The notes: a model not told the origin generated them from the sequence alone. A stretch of DNA of 64,000 nt from Brevundimonas vesicularis (GCF_027886425.1 NZ_CP115671.1:744001-808000); one strand, 5' to 3'. Shown: positions 33,214 through 42,393, numbered from the stretch's first letter. A program made the numbers and translations.

Positions 33214-33711
33214 CTAGAGTTTGACGTCCGACACGCCGCCGACATCCGGGACGCTCTTGGTCAGGTTGGCCTTGAGGACTTCGTAGCCGAAGCCCAGCGC
33301 GCCCTTGTCGGAGACCCAGACGCGACCGTCGTCGGCGTCGAAGCGGATCAGGGTCAGGTGGGGATCGTCCTTGCCGTCCGGATACCAGGCGGCGACGACG
33401 GGGTTCCAGTATTTCTCGATGCGGCTGCGGTCCTGATCGATGGCCAGGCGGCCGTGGATGCAGGCCTGAACCTTGCCGTCCTTGGCCTGGTAGCAGAACA
33501 TGCCGTTCTGACCGCCGCCGGCGACGTCACGGGCGAAGTCGGTGTCGTCGCGGGTGAAGAACCAGATGGTCCCCGTCTCGTCCTCGCCGAAACCGGTCAT
33601 GGGCTGGTGGTGATAGCCGGGGCGATCGATGCCCAGCATGCCGGTGTTGGACTCCTTCAGGCTTTTCCAGAATTCCTTCTCGGCCTCGGCGGGGGTCAGT
33701 TTGTCGGACAC
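33214..33711 (-). CDS. Pyridoxamine 5'-phosphate oxidase-family (general stress protein 26-like) protein
   Basis: 165 residues of the FMN-binding split-barrel fold: EFWKSLKESNTGMLGI, HHQPMTGFGEDETGTIWFFTRDDTDFARDV, NGMFCYQAKDGKVQACIHGRL and EKYWNPVVAAWYPDGKDDPHLTLIRF. This matches the general-stress-type PPOX proteins rather than PdxH. AAGGAG lies seven bases before the GTG at 33711, so that start is preferred to the longer frame from 33744. Flavin binding is expected, substrate unknown. Confidence 0.85.
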   Translation of the reverse strand: MSDKLTPAEAEKEFWKSLKESNTGMLGIDRPGYHHQPMTGFGEDETGTIWFFTRDDTDFARDVAGGGQNGMFCYQAKDGKVQACIHGRLAIDQDRSRIEKYWNPVVAAWYPDGKDDPHLTLIRFDADDGRVWVSDKGALGFGYEVLKANLTKSVPDVGGVSDVKL

Positions 33712-33772
33712 GCGGTCTCTCCTTGAGTGGTTCGCAAGGTTCAACCGACCGGCCTTGATCGGGTTCCCGTCT

Positions 33773-33991
33773 CTAGGCGCCGGGTATCCAGGGCGCCCGC
33801 TCGGCGCCGAACAGCGTCGCCAGGTGGATCAGCAGCAGCATGGCGATCGCCGCCGCGCCGACCATCAGAAACCGCCACGGCATCAGGCGCGGCCCCTTGA
33901 ACGGATCCGGCGGCCGGGCGCCGCGCCATCCGCAAAAGACCATGGCGGCGAGGGCGACGCCCAGCAGGACGAGGGTGGTGGTCAAGCTCAT
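33773..33991 (-). CDS. Small two-helix membrane protein
   Basis: 72 residues: helix one TTTLVLLGVALAAMVFCGW, a basic/proline loop RGARPPDPFKGPRLMPWR, helix two FLMVGAAAIAMLLLIHLATLFG. The loop is well formed for a cytosolic turn and the codon usage is typical of the genome, which supports a real gene. No known function; upstream of the PPOX-family gene on the same strand. Confidence 0.62.
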   Translation of the reverse strand: MSLTTTLVLLGVALAAMVFCGWRGARPPDPFKGPRLMPWRFLMVGAAAIAMLLLIHLATLFGAERAPWIPGA

Positions 33992-34073
33992 GCGCCGCAG
34001 GTGGCGAAAGCCGCGCCGCTTGACAAGCGAACCCTTGCCGGGAGGTTAATCTTCATGCCGCGTTAACCGAGAT

Positions 34074-34154
34074 GATTCACAAATCCGGCTGTCTGGCGTG
34101 ATGTCCACAGGATTGGGATATCGCTGCTAGATATTGCGGTTAACCATCAGTTTA
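34074..34154 (+). promoter_or_regulatory. podJ promoter region with CtrA-like, GANTC and DnaA-like boxes
   Basis: TTAA-CCATCAG-TTTA at 34140-34154 matches the CtrA box TTAA-N7-TTAA with one difference. GATTC at 34074-34078 is a CcrM site. ATGTCCACA at 34101-34109 resembles a DnaA box with two differences, and the same TGTCCACA core occurs before gcrA. All lie within 135 bases of the GTG start. Cell-cycle control of podJ is known in Caulobacter; use of these sites is inferred. Confidence 0.55.
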
Positions 34155-34207
34155 CACCCTCGATATTGACGGTATAGCCTTCGTCGCATGGGCTGGGAGA
34201 CGAATCA

Positions 34208-37078
34208 GTGAGCGCTGCAGCGCCGTGGAGCGTTAAGGGAATCGATCCCAAAGCACGCGAGGTCGCCAAGGATTTGGCGCGCCGGTCCGGCATGACGCTG
34301 GGCGAATGGCTCAACTCCATGATCATGGAAGACGAGGAGGAGGGCTACGCCACCCTGCCGCGTCGCTCCCAAGCCGCCGATTACGAACGCCGCAACCGCA
34401 GCCGCCGTCTGGACGACGCCTATGAGGTCGAAGACAGCCAGCAGCGGATCAGCGCCTCCATCGATGTGATCGCCGCGCGGCTGGAAGCCGCCGAACGCCG
34501 CTCGACCGTCGCCATTCAGGGCGTGGATCAGGCCGTTGCGGGCCTGATGCGCCGGCTGGACGGTCAGGAGGCCGAGGCCCAGGGCGCCGCACGCCGCATC
34601 GACGACATCGCCGAGGAGTTGCGCGAAGGGCATCGCCGCCTGCGCGCCTTCGAACGCGACACCGGCCCGTCGACCCAGGAAGCCTTCGGCAAGATCGAGA
34701 CCTCCCTGGGCGCGCTGACCGGGCGCCTGTACGACATCGAGGAACGCCAGCGTCTGGGCGTCAGCGATCTGCGCGAGCGGATGGAGGCGGTCGAGAAGGC
34801 CGCCGGCCCCGGCGTCGGCACGGAAATGCTGGCCCAGGTCAGCGCGCGTCTGGACGAGGCCCAGAACCGTACGACCGAAGCTCTGAAGACGCTGGAACGC
34901 TCGTTCGCCGCGCTGGACCAGCGGATGCGGACGGCCGAAAGCCGCGTCGAGCCGGAAGGCGCGCGAGACCTGGCCCGTTTCGAGAAACTGGCCGAAAGCC
35001 TGTCGCGTCAGATCGACAACAATCGCGCCGAGATGATGCAGCGTCTGGACGCCGCCGAAACCGGCGCGCGCATCGACCGTATCGAACGCGCCGTCCAGGC
35101 GGTCGGCGATCAGTTGAAGGCGTCCGAAGAGAAGGGCGCCATCGGCCTTGAGGCCATGGGCCGCGAGGTCCTGCGCATCGCCCGCAACCTGAATGCGCGC
35201 GTCAAGAAGGTCGAGACGGACAACGACGGTCGCACCGACGCCGTCGCCCGCGCCGCCGCCGACGTCGTCAGCCAGACCATCGAAACCGAGGTCGCCCGCC
35301 GCGCCGCGCGTCTGGACCAGGAGTTCGCCCGCCACGTCGACCGCGTCGACCAACGTCTGACCGCCAGCGACGATCGCCACGCCATCGCCCTGGAGAAGCT
35401 GGGCGGCGAGATCACCCGCATCTCGGACCAGCTGAGCGATCGCATCGCCCAGTCCGAACGCCGCTCGCAGCAGGCGCTGGAAGACATCGGCCGACGCCTG
35501 TCGGAAAGCTCGGACAAGATCGAGCAGCGCTACGACCGCGCCTCCGGCGAACTGGCCGAGCGGATGCGTCTCAGCGAGGAGCGCACCGCCCGTCTGCTGG
35601 CCGAGGCCCGCGAAAGCATCGACGCCCGCGCGCCGACGCCGATCCGCGACAAGCCGCTGGACAATGAGCCGGCGTGGACCCCGGCGCGACAGGTGCTGGA
35701 ACGCGCCGCCTCGGCGACCATACAGGCGCCGATCCAGTCCGCATCCATCGAAGGCGACTGGCGCGCCGCCGCCTTCCCCGATGAGACCTTCACCGACCAG
35801 GACGCCTGGTCCAGCGATCCGGTGACGCCCGAAGTCGCGACCGCTGCGCCCTTCCCGTCGGCGCCCGTCGTCCAGACCGAGGCCGAGCCCGCCGAGGCGC
35901 TGGCCGACGAAATGCCGATGCGCCAGGTCGATCCCGACGGCGTCGAACCCATCATTCAGCCCTTTAGCGGTTTCGGCGGCGCCGACGTCGAGGACGCGCT
36001 GGAAGCGACGTCGCCGGGCTTCTCGACCGCACCGGCCGAAAAGCGTGACGCCGCTGTCCTGGACGCGGACGACGACGATTTCGGCGGCGAGACCGAGTTC
36101 GTGGATCCGCGCCGGCTGCGCTCCAGCATGGAAGCCGCCGCTGCGGCCGGCCGCGCCGCCTCGACCCGCAGCACCATTGACGCCGCCCGCGCCGCAATCA
36201 CCGCGCCGGCCGAGCCGGAACCTGCGCCCCGGTCGGGCTTCGGCCTGAAGCGCGGCGGCAAGTCCAAGCTGCAGGAACGGCTGGACCGGCAGGCGTCAAA
36301 GGAAGGATCGACGGTCAAGAAGGCCTTTCTGGCTTCGGTTACGGCGGTCGCCCTGACCGGGGGCGTCTATGGCTATCTGTCCCTGACCGACGGCGGTGCG
36401 CCGGACTTCGAGATGCCCAGCTTCGGCGGCGGCTCGACGACAAACGGCGCCGTGCCGCTGGCCGCGTCGGCGGTGACGCCGACCGGCCCGAAAGCGACCT
36501 TCGACATCGGCGGCCCCGGCGCGGCGGACTATGAGGCGGCGATCGGCAAGCTGGAGGCCGGCGACAACTCTGGCCTGGACGGCATGAAGCGCGCCGCCAA
36601 CCTGGGCTACGCCCCCGCCCAGACCTATCTGGGTCAGCTGTATCTGGACGGCGCCAATGGCGTGCCCGCCGATCCGGCCCAAAGCCGTCAGTGGGGGCGT
36701 CGCGCGGCCGAGGGCGGCGATCCGCGCGGGATGCATCTGTACGGGATGCAGCTCTATGAAGGCGACGGCGGCGCGACCAATCAGGCCGAGGCCCTGACCT
36801 GGCTGCTGAACGCGGCCGAGCGCGGTCTGCCGGACAGCCAGTACAATGTCGCGCGCATCTATGAGACCGGCGCCGACGGCGTGGCCAAGAATCCGACCGA
36901 AGCGCTGAAATGGTACATGATCGCCGCGCGCGGCGGGGATGCGGAGGCCCAGGCCGCCGTGACGCGCCTGCGCCCGACGGCCAGCGCCACGGCCCAGCGC
37001 GCGGCCCGCACCGCCGCCGACGCCTTTGTGGCCCAGTCGCAGAGTCAGTCGCAGGCCCAAACCCAGGCGACAGGCTAG
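34208..37078 (+). CDS. podJ: Polar localization factor PodJ with C-terminal Sel1 repeats
   Basis: 956 residues, close to Caulobacter PodJ. The N-terminus APWSVKGIDPKAREVAKDLA, RRSGMTLGEWLNSMI is characteristic. A very long charged coiled coil spans about 75-480, followed by an acidic/Pro-rich linker (490-690). One membrane helix lies at about 705-725 (AFLASVTAVALTGGVYGYLS), then a periplasmic part with Sel1-type repeats at about 790-910 (GYAPAQTYLGQLYLDG, PRGMHLYGMQLYEG, PDSQYNVARIYETGADG). PodJ marks the new pole and recruits pilus and motility factors, so it likely positions the Tad machinery encoded upstream. GTG start. Confidence 0.93.
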   Translation: MSAAAPWSVKGIDPKAREVAKDLARRSGMTLGEWLNSMIMEDEEEGYATLPRRSQAADYERRNRSRRLDDAYEVEDSQQRISASIDVIAARLEAAERRSTVAIQGVDQAVAGLMRRLDGQEAEAQGAARRIDDIAEELREGHRRLRAFERDTGPSTQEAFGKIETSLGALTGRLYDIEERQRLGVSDLRERMEAVEKAAGPGVGTEMLAQVSARLDEAQNRTTEALKTLERSFAALDQRMRTAESRVEPEGARDLARFEKLAESLSRQIDNNRAEMMQRLDAAETGARIDRIERAVQAVGDQLKASEEKGAIGLEAMGREVLRIARNLNARVKKVETDNDGRTDAVARAAADVVSQTIETEVARRAARLDQEFARHVDRVDQRLTASDDRHAIALEKLGGEITRISDQLSDRIAQSERRSQQALEDIGRRLSESSDKIEQRYDRASGELAERMRLSEERTARLLAEARESIDARAPTPIRDKPLDNEPAWTPARQVLERAASATIQAPIQSASIEGDWRAAAFPDETFTDQDAWSSDPVTPEVATAAPFPSAPVVQTEAEPAEALADEMPMRQVDPDGVEPIIQPFSGFGGADVEDALEATSPGFSTAPAEKRDAAVLDADDDDFGGETEFVDPRRLRSSMEAAAAAGRAASTRSTIDAARAAITAPAEPEPAPRSGFGLKRGGKSKLQERLDRQASKEGSTVKKAFLASVTAVALTGGVYGYLSLTDGGAPDFEMPSFGGGSTTNGAVPLAASAVTPTGPKATFDIGGPGAADYEAAIGKLEAGDNSGLDGMKRAANLGYAPAQTYLGQLYLDGANGVPADPAQSRQWGRRAAEGGDPRGMHLYGMQLYEGDGGATNQAEALTWLLNAAERGLPDSQYNVARIYETGADGVAKNPTEALKWYMIAARGGDAEAQAAVTRLRPTASATAQRAARTAADAFVAQSQSQSQAQTQATG

Positions 37079-37175
37079 ATTCCTAGGCGCCGGGCGGCTA
37101 TCGGTCGCCCGGTCGTCCCCGACCTCGCCCGCCTGACGGCGATTCTTGTGTCCGCTCCAGCCGAAGGCGCGTCCT

Positions 37176-38099
37176 TTGGACATCTATCTGCCGATCGCCG
37201 AGGTTTCGGTGAACTGGCCGACCCTGGTGATCCTGGGGGCGGTGGTTGGATTCGTGTCCGGCCTGTTCGGCATCGGCGGCGGCTTCCTGATGGCGCCGAT
37301 CCTGGTCTTCCTGGGCATCCCCCCGACCGTCGCCGTCGCCAGCCAGGCCAGCCACGTCGTGGCCTCCTCGACGTCGGGCGTCATCCGCTATGCCGGGGCG
37401 GGTTCGGTCGATTTCAAGATGGGATCGGTGATGGCGGCCGGCGGCGCGGCCGGCGCCCTGGCGGGGGTCGAGCTGTTTCGCTACCTGCGCCTGCTGGGCC
37501 AGGCCGATCTGGTCGTGGCCCTGTCCTATCTCGTCTTCCTGGGCGCGATCGGCATTCTGATGCTGAACGAAAGCCTGACCGAAATCCTGCGCCGCCGCCG
37601 GGGCCTGCCCGCGCCGCACAAGCAGCGTCGGCGGCCGATGTGGCTGTATGGTCTGCCGCTGAAGATGAAATTCCCCAAGTCGGGCCTCTATATCAGCGCC
37701 TTGCCGCCGTTCGGCCTAGGCGTCTTCGCAGGCGTCCTCTCGGCCATCATGGGGGTGGGCGGCGGCTTCATCCTGGTGCCGGCCATGCTCTATATCCTGC
37801 GCATGCGGGCGGGCGCGGTGGTGGGCACCAGCCTGTTCCAGATCATCATCACCACCGCCATCACCACCATTCTTCAGGCCGGGCGTAACCAGACGGTCGA
37901 CATCGTCCTGTCCACCATCCTGCTGCTGGGCGGCGTGGTGGGCGCCCAGATCGGCGCGCGCTTCGCCGGGCGGTTCCGCGCCGAGGAGTTGCGCGCGGCG
38001 CTGGGCCTGATCGTTCTGCTGGTCGGGATACAGATGGGGCTGGATTTGTTCGTGCGGCCCAACGACATCTTCATGATCGCGCCGGGGATCGCCGACTGA
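37176..38099 (+). CDS. TauE/SafE-family sulfite or anion exporter
   Basis: 307 residues. The two TauE half-repeats are visible: FVSGLFGIGGGFLMAPILVF near the N-terminus and GVLSAIMGVGGGFILVPAML in the second half, each with the GxGGGF turn, within about eight membrane helices. A cytosolic Arg-rich loop (LRRRRGLPAPHKQRRR) separates the halves. TTG at 37176 gives the usual DIYLPIAEVSVN opening, with GAAGG upstream; a TTG at 37146 is less likely. The stop overlaps the TIGR02186 start (TGATG). Confidence 0.87.
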   Translation: MDIYLPIAEVSVNWPTLVILGAVVGFVSGLFGIGGGFLMAPILVFLGIPPTVAVASQASHVVASSTSGVIRYAGAGSVDFKMGSVMAAGGAAGALAGVELFRYLRLLGQADLVVALSYLVFLGAIGILMLNESLTEILRRRRGLPAPHKQRRRPMWLYGLPLKMKFPKSGLYISALPPFGLGVFAGVLSAIMGVGGGFILVPAMLYILRMRAGAVVGTSLFQIIITTAITTILQAGRNQTVDIVLSTILLLGGVVGAQIGARFAGRFRAEELRAALGLIVLLVGIQMGLDLFVRPNDIFMIAPGIAD

Positions 38100-38908
38100 T
38101 GCAGGCGCTTCCTCCTCCTCCGCCCCCCGTCGCGGCCCCGCCGCTCGATCGGTCCGAAGCGACGACCGGCGACCTGCGCGTCGCCGCCGCCCTGACCGAC
38201 GCCCAGGTCCGGGTCGATAGCAGTTTCCGGGGCGCGTCCATCGTCCTGTACGGCGCGGTGTTCAATCCGACGCCCGAACCTGCGGACGTCGTGGTCGTGG
38301 TGCGGGGGCCGGACGCGCCGATCCGCCTGGTCAAGAAGACGCGCACGTCCGGTGTCTGGCTGAACAGCCGGCCCGTGCTGTTCGAGGGTGCGCCCGGCTT
38401 CTACATGACCGCCTCAACGCGCCCGCTCAGCGACATCGCGGACTTCGGCCAGCTGCGCCGGCTGGGCGTCGGCGTCGATCACCTGCGCATCGATGCACCG
38501 GAGGAAAGCCGCACCGTCACCCGCTACGGCGTGCGCGATGTGGTCGTCAGCCGTCTGGGCGACGACTATCTGGATTGGCGCCGCGCGGTGATCCGGCTGA
38601 AGGAGGCCGCCGCCCTCTACGACACCGATTCCGAAGGGGTCGAGTTCGTTGACCGGGGTCTGTTCCGCGCTGAGGTCAAGCTGCCGACCGTCGCGCCCAC
38701 CGGCAAATACTACGCCGAAGTCTGGCTGTTTCAGGACGGCGAGCCGCAGTCGGTGTCGAACCTGACGCTGACGGTCGAGAAGGTCGGGCTGGAGCGCGAC
38801 ATCTATGAGTTCGCGCACCGTCGGCCGTGGCTGTACGGCGTGCTGTGCGTCGTGCTGGCCGCCCTGACCGGCTATGGCGCCTCGCGCATCTTCAGCCGGC
38901 GGAGCTGA
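38099..38908 (+). CDS. TIGR02186-family membrane protein
   Basis: 269 residues. The body reads AALTDAQVRVDSSFRGASIVLYGAVF, PIRLVKKTRTSGVWLN, FEGAPGFYMTASTRPLSDIA, FVDRGLFRAEVKLPTVAPTGKYYAEVWLFQDGE in family order (TIGR02186). One C-terminal helix (WLYGVLCVVLAALTGYGASRIF) anchors it. It nearly always sits beside a TauE-type gene, as here. Unlike most relatives, no signal peptide is visible: the N-terminus is poly-proline (ALPPPPPPVAAPP). Role unknown, perhaps a partner of the exporter. Confidence 0.83.
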   Translation: MQALPPPPPPVAAPPLDRSEATTGDLRVAAALTDAQVRVDSSFRGASIVLYGAVFNPTPEPADVVVVVRGPDAPIRLVKKTRTSGVWLNSRPVLFEGAPGFYMTASTRPLSDIADFGQLRRLGVGVDHLRIDAPEESRTVTRYGVRDVVVSRLGDDYLDWRRAVIRLKEAAALYDTDSEGVEFVDRGLFRAEVKLPTVAPTGKYYAEVWLFQDGEPQSVSNLTLTVEKVGLERDIYEFAHRRPWLYGVLCVVLAALTGYGASRIFSRRS

Positions 38909-39752
38909 AGCCCAGCTCGGCGCGCAGGCCCTCGGCCGTCCATCCGCCGGCCCTCAGCTCGGCCAGGGTGATCGATCGATCGCGCTTGGCGTAGCGCCGC
39001 CCTTCCGGCCCTAATAGCAAGGTGTGATGACGATAGGTCGGCGCCGGCCAGCCCATCAGGGTCTGGATCAGCCGCTGCACGTGCGTGGCTTCGAACAGGT
39101 CCTGGCCCCGGATCACATGGGTGATCCCCTGCAAGGCGTCGTCATGGGTCACGGCCAGATGATAGGCGACGCCCTTATCCTTGCGCGCCAGGACCACATC
39201 GCCTGCCGTCTCGGGATCGACGGCGATGACGCCGGTTTCGCCGTTCGGACCCTGGCCATCCTCGACGAAACTCAGGCCGTTCCAGGTCGCCTCGCCCAAG
39301 GCCTCTCGCGCCCGATCCAGCGACAGCCGCCATGCGAACGGAGCGCCCGAGGCCAGCAGATGCGCCTCCTCGTCGGCTGAATGCGGACCAGGCCTCGCCG
39401 CTTCCATCGCCCCGTGCGGCGCGTCGCCGATGGCGTTCAGGATCTCCTTGCGCGTGCGAAAACACCGATAGAGCAGGCCTCGCGCCCGCAGAATCTCGAT
39501 CGCGGCGGCATACTCGGCCAGATGATCGGACTGGCGCCGGACCGGCGTCTCCCAATCCAGACCCAGCCAAGCTGAGTCCTCCAGAATGCCCACCTCATAT
39601 TCCGGCCGGCATCGCGTCGGATCGATATCCTCAATGCGCAACACGAACCGCCCGCCCGCCGCCTTCGCCGCCGTCCAGGCGGTCAGGGCCGAAAAAGCGT
39701 GGCCCTTGTGCAGACGGCCGGTAGGCGAGGGGGCGAAGCGGGTGGCGAACAT
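38892..39752 (-). CDS. gluQ: Glutamyl-Q tRNA(Asp) synthetase
   Basis: 286 residues of a truncated glutamyl-tRNA synthetase: RFAPSPTGRLHKGHAFSALT (HIGH-type motif at about 5-24), RFVLRIEDIDPTRCRPEY, AVTHDDALQGITHVIRGQDL and RYAKRDRSITLAEL in the KMSKS position. The anticodon-binding domain is absent, which separates it from GltX. It attaches glutamate to queuosine 34 of tRNA-Asp. QueG, the last queuosine step, is encoded at 61.9-63.05 kb. Its 3' end overlaps the convergent TIGR02186 gene by 17 bases. Confidence 0.93.
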   Translation of the reverse strand: MFATRFAPSPTGRLHKGHAFSALTAWTAAKAAGGRFVLRIEDIDPTRCRPEYEVGILEDSAWLGLDWETPVRRQSDHLAEYAAAIEILRARGLLYRCFRTRKEILNAIGDAPHGAMEAARPGPHSADEEAHLLASGAPFAWRLSLDRAREALGEATWNGLSFVEDGQGPNGETGVIAVDPETAGDVVLARKDKGVAYHLAVTHDDALQGITHVIRGQDLFEATHVQRLIQTLMGWPAPTYRHHTLLLGPEGRRYAKRDRSITLAELRAGGWTAEGLRAELGFSSAG

Positions 39753-39833
39753 CACGACGCTCCTTAGCGGTTTGCGGCCCTCAACGGCGCCCCCGCTCTT
39801 TCCGACAAGCGCGGCGGGCCGTAAGCATGGCGT

Positions 39834-40484
39834 ATGCCGCTCGCACCCACGCCTGATGATATCGCTACCGCGCGCCGGGTGCTGGTCGCCGCCGATCCGG
39901 CGCTCGTGCGCGTGGATGCGCAGACGCCGCCGCTGAAATGGCGGCTGCGGGTGGGCGGGTTCGAAGGCTTGTTCCGCATGATCGTAGAGCAGCAGGTGTC
40001 GGTGGCCTCGGCCGCTTCGGTCTGGGCGCGGCTGCGCGAAGGCATGGGCGGCATCACGCCCGAGCTGTTGCTGGCGCACGATCTGGATCAGCTGCGCGGC
40101 ATGGGTCTGTCGCGGCAGAAGGCGACCTACTGTCAGGGGATCGCGCGGGCGCAGATCGCGGGCGAGATCGATCTGGAGCATCTGGCCAACCTGGATGACG
40201 AGGCCGCGATCGCCTCCCTGACGGCGCTGAAGGGCGTCGGCCTGTGGACGGCCGAGGCCTATCTGATGATGTGCGAGGGGCGGCTGGATGTCTTCCCGGG
40301 CGGCGACGTGGCCTTGCAGGAGGCGATCCGTTGGGCGGACGGCGCAGAAGTGCGGCCCGATCAGAAGGGCGCCTATGCCCGCGCCGAGATCTGGCGGCCC
40401 TATCGTGCGGTCGCCACTCATCTTCTGTGGGCCTGGTATACGGGCGTGAAGCGCGGCGAGATCGCGCTGGATGCGCCGGCGTGA
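39834..40484 (+). CDS. DNA-3-methyladenine glycosylase II (AlkA/HhH-GPD)
   Basis: 216 residues. GFEGLFRMIVEQQVSVASAASV is the entry helix pair. The helix-hairpin-helix LTALKGVGLWTAEAYLMM is followed by DVFPGGDVALQEAI, whose Asp is the catalytic residue of AlkA-type glycosylases. There is no Fe-S cluster loop, so it is not an EndoIII/MutY homologue. It removes alkylated bases. Stop overlaps the next gene (GTGA). Confidence 0.9.
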   Translation: MPLAPTPDDIATARRVLVAADPALVRVDAQTPPLKWRLRVGGFEGLFRMIVEQQVSVASAASVWARLREGMGGITPELLLAHDLDQLRGMGLSRQKATYCQGIARAQIAGEIDLEHLANLDDEAAIASLTALKGVGLWTAEAYLMMCEGRLDVFPGGDVALQEAIRWADGAEVRPDQKGAYARAEIWRPYRAVATHLLWAWYTGVKRGEIALDAPA

Positions 40485-41140
40485 CCCCGCTCGATCCTGC
40501 TCTGACCGAACCGCTGCGCAATCCGCAGACCGTGTTGACCGCGCTGGATTTCGCCGGCGTGGCGGTGTTCGCCGCCACCGGCGCCCTGGCCGCCGCGCGC
40601 GAGAAGCACGACGTGGTCACCTTCGCCTTCTTCGGCGCCATCACCGGCGTGGGCGGCGGGACGCTGCGTGACCTGTTGCTCGGCCTGCCGGTCTTCTGGG
40701 TGCAGGACTGGCGCTATCTGGCGGTCTGCCTTTTCGCCTCGACGGCCCTGTGGCTGGTGGGGCAGCGCGACTGGCGGTTTCGCGCCCTGCTGTGGCTGGA
40801 TGCCGTGGGTCTTGCGGCCTATGGCGTGATGGGGGCGGCAAAGGCCGAGGCGGCCGGGGCGCCGGCATTGATCTGCATCGTCATGGGCACGCTGACGGCC
40901 TGTTTCGGCGGGGTGGTGCGCGACACCCTGGCGGGTCAGCCGTCGATCCTGCTGCGGCGAGAGATCAACGTCACGGCCGCGATCCTGGCGGCGACGGTCT
41001 ATATGGTGCTAAGGGCGCCGGGCGTCGGCGTCTGGCCTGCCGCCATCGTTGCGGCGTTGTCGGGCTTCCTGCTGCGCGCAGCCGCCTTGCGCTGGGGCTG
41101 GACCCTGCCGGGGTTCCCGACCCACGCGCGACGGGTCTGA
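40481..41140 (+). CDS. Trimeric intracellular cation channel-type (UPF0126/YicG) membrane protein
   Basis: 219 residues, about seven helices in two similar halves. Each half holds the family motif: FFGAITGVGGGTLRDLLLGLPVFWVQD and VMGTLTACFGGVVRDTLAGQ. Bacterial UPF0126 proteins are related to TRIC-type cation channels, but their ion in bacteria is unclear. GTG at 40481 overlaps the glycosylase stop; no functional link to DNA repair is apparent. Confidence 0.87.
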   Translation: MTPLDPALTEPLRNPQTVLTALDFAGVAVFAATGALAAAREKHDVVTFAFFGAITGVGGGTLRDLLLGLPVFWVQDWRYLAVCLFASTALWLVGQRDWRFRALLWLDAVGLAAYGVMGAAKAEAAGAPALICIVMGTLTACFGGVVRDTLAGQPSILLRREINVTAAILAATVYMVLRAPGVGVWPAAIVAALSGFLLRAAALRWGWTLPGFPTHARRV

Positions 41141-41281
41141 GGCAGGACGTCACGAAAACGCTGCACACTGGTCATGGCGATGATCGGGAATCAGGGGTAG
41201 GCTGATCTCACAAGACTAGGGAAGGAGACGTGTCCTCACCTCTGTCGCCTCAAAATCCCCCCGTCCGCGCGGGAGGGCCTG

Positions 41282-41842
41282 ATGCAGGTTCTCCATCGAC
41301 CACCCTCCGGCTTCCCCGCCCTGGTGTTGAACGCCGACTTCCGGCCGCTGTCCTATTATCCGCTGTCGCTGTGGCCGTGGGAGGAGGCGGTCAAGGCGGT
41401 CTATCAGGACCGCGTGGACGTGGTGTCCCTGTATGACAAGGTCGTCCGCTCGCCGTCGATGGAGATGCAGCTTCCCAGCGTGATTGCGCTGCGCAGCTAT
41501 GTAGATCAGGACCGCAGCCCCGCCTTCACCCGCTTCAACGTCTTTCTGCGCGACGGTTTCGCCTGTCAGTACTGCGGTCAGTCGGCTGAGTTGACCTTCG
41601 ACCACGTCATCCCGCGCTCACAGGGCGGACGCACGACCTGGGACAATATCGTCGCGGCCTGCAGCCCCTGCAACTTGGCCAAGGGCGGGCGAACGCCGCG
41701 CCAGGCCATGATGCCGATCCGCCGCGAACCCTATCGCCCCAACGCCTGGCAGCTTCAGGACGCCGGCCGACGCTTCCCGCCGCACTATCTGCACCAGAGC
41801 TGGCTGGACTACCTCTATTGGGACATCGAGCTGGAGCCCTAG
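41282..41842 (+). CDS. HNH endonuclease family protein
   Basis: 186 residues. The N-terminal half (ALVLNADFRPLSYYPLSLWPWEEAVKAVYQDRVDVV) is typical of widespread chromosomal HNH proteins. The nuclease motif is FACQYCGQSAELTFDHVIPRSQGGRTTWDNIVAACSPCNLAKG, seen as CxxC, the DH of HNH, N, and a second CxxC zinc pair. GGGAGG precedes the ATG at 41282. Usually a housekeeping gene of unknown target rather than a mobile-element nuclease. Convergent with VanZ-like gene (four-base overlap). Confidence 0.9.
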   Translation: MQVLHRPPSGFPALVLNADFRPLSYYPLSLWPWEEAVKAVYQDRVDVVSLYDKVVRSPSMEMQLPSVIALRSYVDQDRSPAFTRFNVFLRDGFACQYCGQSAELTFDHVIPRSQGGRTTWDNIVAACSPCNLAKGGRTPRQAMMPIRREPYRPNAWQLQDAGRRFPPHYLHQSWLDYLYWDIELEP

Positions 41843-42300
41843 GGGCGCAGGACGGCGACGCCCGGGCGGCTGGTTTCGGCGCGGCGACGGCGCAGGCGGC
41901 GATCCAGCCGATCGATTTCGGCCAGGGTCATGTCCGGATGGCGGCGGAAGGCTTGGCGCAACTGTTCGATCCGGCCGGGCGCCCAGGCGGCGACGACGCC
42001 GGCCGCGCCCGCCAGGAAATCGATGACGGAGACGCTGCGGCCGGTCAGGCCCTGAAGCAATTCGGCGCCGAAGGCGGCGGCGATGACATAGAGGGCCAGG
42101 TCGTCGCGGCGCTGGTTCGGCGCGATCAGGAACAGGCCGCTGGCCACGCCATAGAAGGCGATGACGTGGGCGGCCTTGTCGTTCAGCCCGAAGACCTGTT
42201 CCAGACCCTGGAACGGTCCCAGCATCAGGACGGCCATGCCCAGCGCCGCCAGGGCGAAGCCGAGGCGGGCGGCCATAACGATGCGGCGGGGCGTGAGCAT
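41839..42300 (-). CDS. VanZ-like membrane protein
   Basis: 153 residues with about four helices: LGFALAALGMAVLMLG, KAAHVIAFYGVASGLFLIAP, DDLALYVIAAAFGAELLQGLTG and VSVIDFLAGAAGVVAAW. The D-K-(A/L)-x-H and E-x-x-Q-x-x-x-x-R-S/x-x-D motifs define VanZ-like proteins. The C-terminus is cytosolic and Arg-rich (RLDRRLRRRRAETS). No resistance genes are nearby; role unknown. Confidence 0.8.
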   Translation of the reverse strand: MLTPRRIVMAARLGFALAALGMAVLMLGPFQGLEQVFGLNDKAAHVIAFYGVASGLFLIAPNQRRDDLALYVIAAAFGAELLQGLTGRSVSVIDFLAGAAGVVAAWAPGRIEQLRQAFRRHPDMTLAEIDRLDRRLRRRRAETSRPGVAVLRP

Positions 42301-42393
42301 GAGGCGGGTGTCCGTAACCTTGATCCGCCGTCATCCTGCATCGCCGTCCGCCAAGATGCGGTGAAGCGACGTGCTGAACGCTTTACGAACAAC

